Source: CAIQPO01 sp964648275 (GTDB lineage Bacteria > Patescibacteriota > Microgenomatia > UBA1400 > MFAQ01). From it: a stretch of DNA of 23,059 nt. The DNA is taken from the NCBI GenBank assembly GCA_964648275.1, contig CAZYOB010000015.1, positions 1 to 23,059 of the forward strand. Direction: 5' to 3'. Position 1 is the stretch's first letter. Each line of letters starts with the position of its first letter. The notes beneath the pieces are model-generated. The model worked only from the letters and a program-made list of their open reading frames with translations. It searched no databases and was not told the origin of the DNA. Position numbers and translations under genes: made by a program. Below are positions 6,095 to 12,658 of this stretch, piece after piece.

Positions 6095-8359
6095 CTATTT
6101 TTTTGGCTTAAACCGATTAAGTAGGAGGGAGTTGCTCACTACTGAGACTGAACTCAAAGTCATCGCCAATCCTGCTAATTCAGGTTTAAGTACCAGCCCC
6201 AAGAAAGCAAATGCTCGGGCTGCTATAGGAATTCCCAAAACATTGTAAATTAGGGCAAAGAACATATTTTGTTTGATTTTTCTGACTGTAGCCCTTGACA
6301 AATCCAGAGCACGGGCAACATCCCTAAGATCGTTTTTTATGATTACAATCTCACCTGTCTCTATGGCGACGTCTGTACCTGAGCCCATGGATATGCCAAG
6401 ATTCGATGTCGCGAGGGCGGGGGCATCATTGATTCCATCACCGACCATGGCGACTACCTTGCCTTCTTTCTGTAGTTTTGTAATTTGAAGTGCTTTATCT
6501 TGAGGCAAAACATCTGCTAAAACATTCGATATCCCCACCTGAACAGCGATTGCCTTAGCGGTTCTTTGGTTGTCACCAGTGATCATCCAAACTTCTATTT
6601 TTCTACGTTTAAGCATGTCTACTGCTTCTTTTGCCGTATCTTTGACAGTATCCGCAAGAGCGATTATTCCGAGAATAGAGTTCTTTGTGGCAAGAATCAT
6701 TGATGTTTTCCCTTGTTCTTCTAGACGATTGAGCGTTACGTCATAATCTTTTATTTCCAGACCAAGATCCCTCGAAATCAATTTTCTATTTCCAAAGAAT
6801 AGATGATCCTTTTTGATGGCACCCTCAATTCCCAAGCCAGGATGTGCCTTAAAAGATGTTACAGGTAGTATTTTTATATTTTCTTTTTGGGCATGGGAAA
6901 AAATAGCCTCAGCGAGAGGGTGTTCAGATTGTTTCTCTAGACTTGAAGCAAGCTGAAGGATTTCTTTTTCCTTAACTTTTCCGACTGAAATGACATCTGT
7001 GACTTCCGGTTTGCCTTTGGTGATCGTACCAGTTTTATCCAGAACGATGGTGTCAATGCTACCAGCTTTTTCCAGCGGCTCTCCACCCTTGATTAAGATC
7101 CCCTGCTCTGCACCAACTCCAGTACCTACCAAAATGGCGGTCGGAGTGGCCAGGCCAAGTGCACAGGGACAGGCAATAACAATGACCGAAGTTAACGCCA
7201 GCAACGCATATGAAAGTGTAGCTCCTAGAAAGAAATACCAAACAACGAAGGTGACAACTGCGATAATGAGAACCGCCGGAACGAACCAGGACGATATTTT
7301 GTCGGCGAGTGCTTGGATTTGAGCCTTTGATCCTTGAGCTTCTTCAACGAATTTTATTATTTGAGAAAGAGTGGTTTCCGCTCCGATTCGAGTCGCCTTG
7401 AACTTAAAGCTTCCCAGCATGTTAACTGTTCCTCCGGTGACATGATCGGCCTCTCTCTTTTCTACGGGCATACTTTCTCCGGTGATCATTGATTCATCGA
7501 CGGCTGAAGATCCAGAAATGATGACGCCATCAACGGGAATTTTTTCTCCAGGCCTGACAATAACAATGTCATCCTTTACTACCTCATCGATGGGAATATC
7601 CAATGTGACTTTATTTCTTTCAACACGCGCCGTCCTCGGTTGGAGACCAATTAGTTTTTTAATGGCCTCTGACGTCTTTCCTTTTGCTTTGGACTCCAGT
7701 AGTTTTCCGAGCACGACAAAGGTAATTAAAAGGGCTGCGGTTTCAAAATACAGGTCAGGGATTTTCATTCCATCAATACCAATTAGCGAGTTATTTTTTA
7801 GGTAGTAGAGATAGAGGTTGATAACGCTGTAAAAGTAGGCAACCGAAGTGCCGATAGCGATAAGACTGTCCATGTTGAAGGTGCGCATTTTGAAGGCAGA
7901 AAGAGCACCTCTATAAAAGTCCGCCCCGATATAAAACTGAACCGGCGTGGCGAGAATAAGGGAGATGATTCCCATGTAGGGAAGAAGAAATTGAGACCCG
8001 GGAAGGAACATAAAAATGTCCATCAGCATGAAATATAGCAGGGGTAGGGAGAGGGCCAAGCTGAATAAAAATTTATTAAATTGATTCTTAGTCATTTCAG
8101 CGTGCTTATGCGTTTGAGCGGACTGGTCCACAGAGTCAGCCGGAACTCCGGTGTAACCTGCACCCTTTATGATTGAGAGGAGTTTTTCGGTGTTTGTTTT
8201 TTCGGCATCGAAGTTAATGGTGGCTTTTTCTGTCGCAAAGTTAACCTTAGCGTCGATGATGCCCGGTTCTTTTTGCAACTCTCTCTCTACCAGTGAAGCA
8301 CATGAGCTACAATGCATTCCGCTAATCAGGATTGATGCTCTGGCTTGTTTGTTGTTCAT
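6095..8359 (-). CDS. copA: Cu+-exporting P1B-type ATPase
   Basis: 754 residues, normal for CopA with one metal-binding domain. In order: an HMA domain with GMHCSSC (Cys17, Cys20); a His-containing linker; the membrane domain; the actuator TGES (293-296); the membrane metal site CPC (397-399) in VIACPCALGLATPT; the phosphorylation motif DKTGT (Asp441); SEHPLA of the nucleotide-binding domain; GDGINDAP (640-647); and C-terminal helices with YN and MTLSS motifs. CPC plus YN plus MxxSS is the signature of P1B-1 (Cu+/Ag+) pumps, so it should export monovalent copper from the cytosol using ATP. It is the last gene of the copper operon, 6 nt after the fusion gene, with no ribosome site of its own. 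Confidence 0.95.
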   Translation of the reverse strand: MNNKQARASILISGMHCSSCASLVERELQKEPGIIDAKVNFATEKATINFDAEKTNTEKLLSIIKGAGYTGVPADSVDQSAQTHKHAEMTKNQFNKFLFSLALSLPLLYFMLMDIFMFLPGSQFLLPYMGIISLILATPVQFYIGADFYRGALSAFKMRTFNMDSLIAIGTSVAYFYSVINLYLYYLKNNSLIGIDGMKIPDLYFETAALLITFVVLGKLLESKAKGKTSEAIKKLIGLQPRTARVERNKVTLDIPIDEVVKDDIVIVRPGEKIPVDGVIISGSSAVDESMITGESMPVEKREADHVTGGTVNMLGSFKFKATRIGAETTLSQIIKFVEEAQGSKAQIQALADKISSWFVPAVLIIAVVTFVVWYFFLGATLSYALLALTSVIVIACPCALGLATPTAILVGTGVGAEQGILIKGGEPLEKAGSIDTIVLDKTGTITKGKPEVTDVISVGKVKEKEILQLASSLEKQSEHPLAEAIFSHAQKENIKILPVTSFKAHPGLGIEGAIKKDHLFFGNRKLISRDLGLEIKDYDVTLNRLEEQGKTSMILATKNSILGIIALADTVKDTAKEAVDMLKRRKIEVWMITGDNQRTAKAIAVQVGISNVLADVLPQDKALQITKLQKEGKVVAMVGDGINDAPALATSNLGISMGSGTDVAIETGEIVIIKNDLRDVARALDLSRATVRKIKQNMFFALIYNVLGIPIAARAFAFLGLVLKPELAGLAMTLSSVSVVSNSLLLNRFKPKK

Positions 8360-8365
8360 AATTTT

Positions 8366-9748
8366 TTATATAACTTTAAATGATCCTGAATACATGCCCA
8401 TGGAACATGAAAAGGGAATTATTCCAGTTTGGGTGGGAGTGAATTCAATTATGTTTTGTCCGGACTTCAGATTTTTCCTGATACCCAGCTTCGGGGCGAT
8501 CAGGCTGGTGGCGCAAGAGTATGAACTGGTCGAGTTGATTATCCAGCGTACCGGAACGCCTTTCTTGATGACGAAATAATTCGGGTTGTAACCAGTGGAG
8601 TTCTGAGTCATGTTGACCTCTTGAATATCACCGCGATTAATAACTCCCGAGGTCTCGGTAACTTCCGGCTTGGCGGAGATGGAGCTTAAAATAGATTGAT
8701 AACCTGTGTTGAGCCCTAAAAGAGTGAGGCCTCCGTTCAAGTTAGTAAAAGCGAGGAAAATAACGACAATGCCTGCCGTCTTAAAAAAGAACTTTGCCCA
8801 GGCCCCTTTTAATGCAGAAGTGAGACCTCCAATACCCAGGAGTCCCGGGGTGGTGCCAAGGGCAAAGACTCCCATAGTGAGGGCTCCAGTCAACAAGCTA
8901 CCGGTACTCATGGCGTATAACTGCATGGCCTGGGTGAATCCACAAGGAAGGAAGAAGGTCAGTGAGCCGAGCACGGCAGCATTTTTATGGGTATAAGGAG
9001 AAGAAGATTGGTCTTTAAGACCCAGTAGACGACTAATTTTCTTCGGGACAGTGAACGATATCTTTTTCAATACAGGAAAGATGTCAATCAGCTGACCACC
9101 GAGAAGGAGCATTATAAGACCAACAGTAACCGTAAGACCTCCGATGAAAATCGGAGAGAGTTGGATGATAGATCCCGCTAAGCCGATAATCCCTCCTAAA
9201 AATGAGTATGAGATTACGCGGGCAGAATTAAATACCAAATGAGGTGTAAATTTTTCGGTAACCGATGCGTGCGGATGATCCTCCGAATACTTAGCCGATA
9301 TGCCCAAAACCAGTCCTCCCACCATAGCCATACAAGTAGATAGCCCGGCAGTAATCCCGACAAGAAGGACTAACCAAAGATTTGAGTAACTTCCGGTCAG
9401 GAAGTCACCGAGGTTGAATAAACCTGACGACTTGGCTACAACGTATAGTGAGACGACTATAAACAATGCCCAACCCAAGTCAACGTAGTCGTTAAGATTT
9501 TTTGAAACCAACGGGAGGTTTTCCGTTCCCAAATCATATCCAGCAGAGTTGACTGCAGTGGCAATAGCTTGGGTATTTATTTTACGGTCATAATATATGT
9601 TCGCCTGTCCTTTGGTATGGCTTACCGACACCTTCTTTACTCCGGGAATTTTAAGCAAATTGTCTTCGATCATAATTTCACAGGAACGACAATGCATGCC
9701 TTTGATGGAGACTGTTTGTATATCGAAGTTTTTATTTTTTGAGCTCAT
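8366..9748 (-). CDS. HMA / SafE-DsbD-like membrane / cupredoxin fusion protein
   Basis: I start at ATG 9748 (460 residues) because it overlaps the regulator stop as ATGA; the frame is open 22 codons further but inside the regulator. Three parts: an HMA metal-binding domain with GMHCRSC (Cys20, Cys23); a multi-helix membrane part (about 85-365) of the TauE/SafE - DsbD_2 type, with Cys in GLSTCMAM and in FFLPCGFTQAMQLYA; and a C-terminal cupredoxin-like domain with Cys412, Cys448 and Met450/Met452 in FSCSMGM as candidate copper ligands. This architecture is known from Gram-positive and candidate-phylum genomes next to copper ATPases and is thought to handle copper at the membrane; the mechanism is not established. 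Topology should place the cupredoxin outside the cell. Confidence 0.85.
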   Translation of the reverse strand: MSSKNKNFDIQTVSIKGMHCRSCEIMIEDNLLKIPGVKKVSVSHTKGQANIYYDRKINTQAIATAVNSAGYDLGTENLPLVSKNLNDYVDLGWALFIVVSLYVVAKSSGLFNLGDFLTGSYSNLWLVLLVGITAGLSTCMAMVGGLVLGISAKYSEDHPHASVTEKFTPHLVFNSARVISYSFLGGIIGLAGSIIQLSPIFIGGLTVTVGLIMLLLGGQLIDIFPVLKKISFTVPKKISRLLGLKDQSSSPYTHKNAAVLGSLTFFLPCGFTQAMQLYAMSTGSLLTGALTMGVFALGTTPGLLGIGGLTSALKGAWAKFFFKTAGIVVIFLAFTNLNGGLTLLGLNTGYQSILSSISAKPEVTETSGVINRGDIQEVNMTQNSTGYNPNYFVIKKGVPVRWIINSTSSYSCATSLIAPKLGIRKNLKSGQNIIEFTPTQTGIIPFSCSMGMYSGSFKVI

Positions 9749-10239
9749 TTGTTTTTGGTGCAAATAAATTTTAGAGGATTTTTTTTGAATTTGCCGAAAC
9801 ATCCAGCGGCGCAAAAATAATGAGTTTTCCCGTCATACTTGTATGCAAAGGCGGCTGTCTTGGGTGATAGTCGCATTCCACACACCGGGTCCAGGGCCAA
9901 GGGAACCAGATCAGTCATCCTTATCGATAGCTCTTCAACGATTTTGGAGTTACTATATTTTTCAATTAAAACAAGTCTTAGCAGGTCGCTGGCAAGGATG
10001 AAATTTTGATGGGCCAGCCTGTACTGGATTTGCTTTCCTTCTTTCTTGCAGACAACAATGCCTTTTTGACGAAGAACCGAGAGATGTTGACTGAGGTTTG
10101 CTTGCGGCAAATCCAACATTGTTTGTATCTGCGTAACGTTGAGTGTTTGGTCCCTCAACAAATGTATTATCTCAAGTCTCTTTGGGTGAGCCAATGCTTT
10201 TAATAGATCCGAGTGCAGTTGAAATACTTCTTGGTACAT
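9745..10239 (-). CDS. ArsR-family repressor fused to a YHS metal-binding domain
   Basis: 164 residues. Residues about 5-95 form an ArsR/SmtB winged helix: ALAHPKRLEIIHLL, then the recognition region LPQANLSQHLSVLRQKGIV. The classical ELCVCDL metal site of ArsR is replaced by LNVTQI, with no Cys. After a helical linker, residues 117-155 form a YHS domain: DPVCGM (Cys120), an aromatic strand YKYDGKTHYFC (Cys143) and AAGC (Cys147). YHS domains bind metal ions, so sensing probably moved to this C-terminal domain. It is the first gene of the copper operon and overlaps the next by ATGA. It should repress the operon through the inverted repeat over its own start. Copper as ligand is inference from context. 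Confidence 0.85.
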   Translation of the reverse strand: MYQEVFQLHSDLLKALAHPKRLEIIHLLRDQTLNVTQIQTMLDLPQANLSQHLSVLRQKGIVVCKKEGKQIQYRLAHQNFILASDLLRLVLIEKYSNSKIVEELSIRMTDLVPLALDPVCGMRLSPKTAAFAYKYDGKTHYFCAAGCFGKFKKNPLKFICTKNK

Positions 10240-10293
10240 ATTCTTATATTCGACTATTAGAATATGTTACTAGATTGTCCAGGACGGTGTCAA
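10236..10293 (-). promoter_or_regulatory. Copper-operon promoter with ArsR-type operator
   Basis: On the minus strand TTGACA (10293-10288), an 18-bp spacer and TAACAT (10269-10264) form the promoter. A perfect 9-bp inverted repeat ACATATTCT (10236-10244) / AGAATATGT (10259-10267) with a 14-bp centre overlaps the -10, the expected start of transcription and the ATG of the regulator. The ATATTC/GAATAT half-sites are typical of ArsR/SmtB operators, so binding would block the promoter. Confidence 0.65.
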
Positions 10294-10307
10294 GAGGTAA
10301 TTCCCTA

Positions 10308-10553
10308 TCAGAAAGTAGATGTCTCCGTGTTGAGCTGGTCTAGACCAGAATCGATTTGGTCGATATCGACGCTATTCAGCTCAGTAGTTGTACCATCAAA
10401 CTCTAAAGGGGCAGGGGTTGGGGTAGCGGTAGGTTGTGCAGGCATAGTACTCTTTAAAGTCATAATGAAGATGGCAACGGCTGCGAGGGCGACTATTATC
10501 ATCAACTGTACCAACATTGGGTTGTCTTTTTTGACGTATGTTTTTTTGGGCAT
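10308..10553 (-). CDS. Small membrane-anchored protein
   Basis: 81 residues. A basic N-terminus (MPKKTYVKKDN) leads to one transmembrane helix (about 14-32), a short Pro/Thr linker with TATPTPAP (about 43-50), and an acidic C-terminus of about 30 residues outside the cell with several Asp, Leu and Thr. There is no catalytic motif. It follows the coiled-coil protein gene by 11 nt on the same strand, so they probably form one transcription unit and may work together at the envelope. Function unknown. No terminator is visible before the copper-operon promoter. Confidence 0.55.
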   Translation of the reverse strand: MPKKTYVKKDNPMLVQLMIIVALAAVAIFIMTLKSTMPAQPTATPTPAPLEFDGTTTELNSVDIDQIDSGLDQLNTETSTF

Positions 10554-10564
10554 GTTTTTTTAAA

Positions 10565-11101
10565 TTAATTTGCTGTTGGAGTTGCAGTAGCTGCCGGTGT
10601 AGCTGAGCGGATGGCGACAATCAATTTGTTGATTGAAGTGCGATAGGCGTTAAGGGACTCTTTTGTAGCACGTATATGTGCTCTGTACTGGGTCAGCAAC
10701 CCTTTAGGATCGTCTCCGTTACATGAAAAATCATTTCCGTTAGCCATAGCTGCGGAAAGTTCGGTGGAAACAGCCGCTCTATTTCTTTCTACTTCACCAA
10801 CAAGAGTGTTGTAATTGGAAATTGTCTTGCCGGCAGGTATGGCAGTATTGACGTAATAATACTGGACCCTGGCTGAAATTTTGTTGAAGACCTCAATCAT
10901 GTTGAGGGTAGTTTTATTGAGCTGGGTGATGCTTTTACCCATGGAGGCCTCTCTGGCCTGACAAGCTCTAAGGCTGGCTTCCGAGAGACGAGCCATGACT
11001 TGTGCCGGTTTAGTTGGATTTGGTCTTGGGCCATTTTGGGCAAGGGCGGGAGTAGCCACCAAGAGAAGCAGGAGAGGAAGGAAAGATAGAAATTTTCTCA
11101 T
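10565..11101 (-). CDS. Secreted alpha-helical protein of unknown function
   Basis: 178 residues. A clear signal peptide MRKFLSFLPLLLLLVATPALAQ (cleavage probably after ALA) precedes a helical, mostly coiled-coil-like mature part with heptad-style Leu/Ile/Ala spacing from about residue 35 to 165. Two Cys (in RACQAR and FSCNG) could make a disulfide outside the cell. The C-terminus is low-complexity Ala/Thr/Pro (TPAATATPTAN). Similar secreted helical proteins are frequent in candidate-phylum genomes but uncharacterised. It is driven by the promoter at 11127-11156 and is followed by the small anchored protein. Confidence 0.6.
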   Translation of the reverse strand: MRKFLSFLPLLLLLVATPALAQNGPRPNPTKPAQVMARLSEASLRACQAREASMGKSITQLNKTTLNMIEVFNKISARVQYYYVNTAIPAGKTISNYNTLVGEVERNRAAVSTELSAAMANGNDFSCNGDDPKGLLTQYRAHIRATKESLNAYRTSINKLIVAIRSATPAATATPTAN

Positions 11102-11126
11102 ATTATATTATTGTTAATTGTAATTA

Positions 11127-11156
11127 AGAATACAACATTATTTTCCCTAACGTCAA
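11127..11156 (-). promoter_or_regulatory. Promoter of the secreted helical protein
   Basis: TTGACG (11156-11151), an 18-bp spacer and TATTCT (11132-11127) on the minus strand, about 25 nt upstream of the ATG at 11101. No Shine-Dalgarno is present in the short leader. Confidence 0.5.
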
Positions 11157-11168
11157 GGGGGGTCGACA

Positions 11169-11197
11169 TGAGGGTGATAATTGTCATTATATCCTCA
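11169..11197. repeat. Imperfect inverted repeat upstream of a -35 box
   Basis: TGAGG (11169-11173) and CCTCA (11193-11197) flank ATAAT (11177-11181) and ATTAT (11186-11190), a 29-bp near-palindrome just upstream of the -35 at 11151-11156. This position suits an activator or regulator site; it has no T-run, so it is not a terminator. Confidence 0.35.
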
Positions 11198-11207
11198 AAT
11201 TTCTAAT

Positions 11208-11234
11208 AAAAAAACCGTCCCTTGTGGGGACGGT
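11208..11234 (-). terminator. Intrinsic terminator of the 146-residue unknown gene
   Basis: On the minus strand ACCGTCCC / GGGACGGT (11234-11227 with 11221-11214) makes an 8-bp stem with a 5-nt loop, followed by seven T (11214-11208, the first also closing the stem). Confidence 0.85.
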
Positions 11235-11247
11235 AGGTAGATGTGCC

Positions 11248-11688
11248 TTAGAAATTGAGATTATCAAGGACATCTTGCAAGCCTCGGCTTACGGATCTAA
11301 GGGCTGAGAGGAGTTCTTCTTTCTTTTTGCCTATATCCGCAAACCAGTCTTTAAGCCCTTGATCATCTACTTCTTGGATCTCTCCAAATTTGTCAATAAA
11401 TTCACTTTTTGGTAAATTGATGACGTGCTTACCGTGTCCCAGTACCGTGACTACACAGATTACAACCGGGTTCGATGACGAGCAGGCGGAGTAGATCTTG
11501 AGCCGTTTGATCTCGGGGATTAATTCTGACCACGGGGTTACCGAAACTGATTTACGGACGGCAGAGCCGATTTCCATATCAAGGAATATATACCAGAACT
11601 CCACGGGAAGGTCCGCAGGAATTTCAGCTGACTTGTAGAAGCGAGGGTCGTGGAATAGGCCAGAAATGAACTTAAAGATTGAAGCCAT
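11248..11688 (-). CDS. Hypothetical protein in an autonomous, strongly expressed unit
   Basis: 146 residues, apparently soluble, although residues 1-12 (MASIFKFISGLF) could form an amphipathic helix. The middle has beta strands (VVICVVTVLGHGKHVINL) and the C-terminus is helical (KKKEELLSALRSVSRGLQDVLDNL). No motif or family is recognised. The start at 11688 is fixed by AGGAGG (11699-11694) 5 nt upstream. The gene has its own consensus-like promoter and a strong terminator, unlike most neighbours, which suggests independent and high expression. It is probably a conserved lineage-specific gene. Confidence 0.6.
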   Translation of the reverse strand: MASIFKFISGLFHDPRFYKSAEIPADLPVEFWYIFLDMEIGSAVRKSVSVTPWSELIPEIKRLKIYSACSSSNPVVICVVTVLGHGKHVINLPKSEFIDKFGEIQEVDDQGLKDWFADIGKKKEELLSALRSVSRGLQDVLDNLNF

Positions 11689-11693
11689 TCATG

Positions 11694-11763
11694 CCTCCTG
11701 GAAATGTGCGCAGGTTTTGAGAAGATTAAACCTATATTATATAGTACAACCTCAGGTAGTCAA
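11694..11763 (-). promoter_or_regulatory. Consensus-like promoter plus Shine-Dalgarno
   Basis: TTGACT (11763-11758), a 16-bp spacer and a perfect TATAAT (11741-11736) on the minus strand give a ~40-nt leader ending with AGGAGG (11699-11694) before the ATG at 11688. This is the closest match to a sigma-70 promoter in the window. Confidence 0.75.
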
Positions 11764-11772
11764 GTTTTAGCC

Positions 11773-12309
11773 TCAGAAATTGATCTCTTCGGGAGGAAGG
11801 AATTCTTCCCCATTGGATGGAGCCTGGAATTGGGTTTTTAGCCATTGGACATAGTCACAGCCAGTAGCTTTCTTGGCTTCTCTGTCCCATCCTGATGTAG
11901 AGCATTTTTTCATCTTTTTGCCGTTGGCTGTGGTGTAGAGGACCAGATCGGCACCGCAGGCAGGGCATTTTTCATCCAATTTCTCGGTAGTGCCATTTAT
12001 CCACTCGACATAGTCGCAACCGGTTGCTTTCTTAGATTCCTTATCCCAACCTCCGGCACTACATTTTTTCATCTTTTTGCCGAACCTGGTGACCTGGAGC
12101 ACTAAGGTTGAACCACATTTAGGGCATTTTTCATCCAACGTAGAAGGCTCAACAGCCATCCATTTGACATAATCACAACCTTCTGACTTTTTGGTCTCTT
12201 TGTTCCAACTGCCTGTAGAGCAACGTTGGAGTTTCCTCCCGGTAGGGGTTTCGGTAACTTCACCAAGAGGGGCGCCGCATTTTGGGCAGAGTTCGTCTTT
12301 ATTGTCCAT
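11773..12309 (-). CDS. Triple zinc-ribbon protein (topoisomerase-type zinc fingers)
   Basis: 178 residues made almost entirely of three tandem copies of a 4-Cys module with a 53-54 residue period. Cys positions are 8/11/30/45, 62/65/83/98 and 115/118/136/151. Each copy reads CPxCG, a GxKxxxC strand, a Trp plus Lys-rich turn, and GCDYVxW. The pattern resembles the C-terminal zinc ribbons of type IA topoisomerases (zf-C4_Topoisom), but no topoisomerase domain is attached. A nucleic-acid-binding accessory role is the best guess. The acidic C-terminal tail (residues 157-178) has no motif. It is the last gene after gltX, but it also has an apparent promoter of its own in the end of the upstream gene. 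Confidence 0.75.
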   Translation of the reverse strand: MDNKDELCPKCGAPLGEVTETPTGRKLQRCSTGSWNKETKKSEGCDYVKWMAVEPSTLDEKCPKCGSTLVLQVTRFGKKMKKCSAGGWDKESKKATGCDYVEWINGTTEKLDEKCPACGADLVLYTTANGKKMKKCSTSGWDREAKKATGCDYVQWLKTQFQAPSNGEEFLPPEEINF

Positions 12310-12315
12310 TCAAAC

Positions 12316-12324
12316 AGAATAGCA
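12316..12324 (-). promoter_or_regulatory. Extended -10 before the triple zinc-ribbon gene
   Basis: TGC-TATTCT (12324-12316, minus strand) ends 6 nt before the ATG at 12309, which predicts a leaderless mRNA. It lies between the two genes, in the 17-bp gap. Confidence 0.4.
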
Positions 12325-12326
12325 CT

Positions 12327-12653
12327 TTATTCTTCCGAGAGGAAGTCTCTTTTGATCTCTTCAATGAGTGAGCTGGCAAACTCCTGAAGTTCCCTGTCGA
12401 TAGTAGGACTGACATGTTCCTGTAAGAAGATAATAATTTCCGGATCGTAGGGTCTTTCTTCTATGAGATAAAGAAACGTCTTGTGTTTTGGCTCTTCAAG
12501 TTTATCGAGAATAAAATTAATTATTTCCTGATGGATGATGTCATCCACAAGCTGCTTTGCCCGGCTTTTGTGATTTTCAGGTTCATCAGTAGATTCGATG
12601 AGGATAATAACTTCCTCTTTATTTATTAGATGATCGTAGAAAAGAATTGACAT
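12327..12653 (-). CDS. Hypothetical acidic helical protein
   Basis: 108 residues, no Cys, strongly acidic with many Glu and Ile, and predicted mostly helical by eye (LVDDIIHQEIINFILDKLEE and the C-terminal EFASSLIEEIKRDFL). No signal peptide, membrane helix or catalytic motif is visible. It starts 5 nt after the stop of the RlpA-like gene without a ribosome site, so it is probably translated from the gltX operon. Family not recognised. Its place in the operon and typical codon use support a real gene. Confidence 0.55.
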   Translation of the reverse strand: MSILFYDHLINKEEVIILIESTDEPENHKSRAKQLVDDIIHQEIINFILDKLEEPKHKTFLYLIEERPYDPEIIIFLQEHVSPTIDRELQEFASSLIEEIKRDFLSEE

Positions 12654-12658
12654 ATTTT

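Noticed and set aside
7059..7241. Cys/Trp-rich minus-strand frame inside copA
   Set aside because: It overlaps the CPC and DKTGT region of copA in another frame and has no start signals.
9749..9814. 22-codon N-terminal extension of the HMA fusion protein
   Set aside because: It lies within the YHS-domain coding region of the regulator; the ATGA overlap at 9745-9748 is the natural start.
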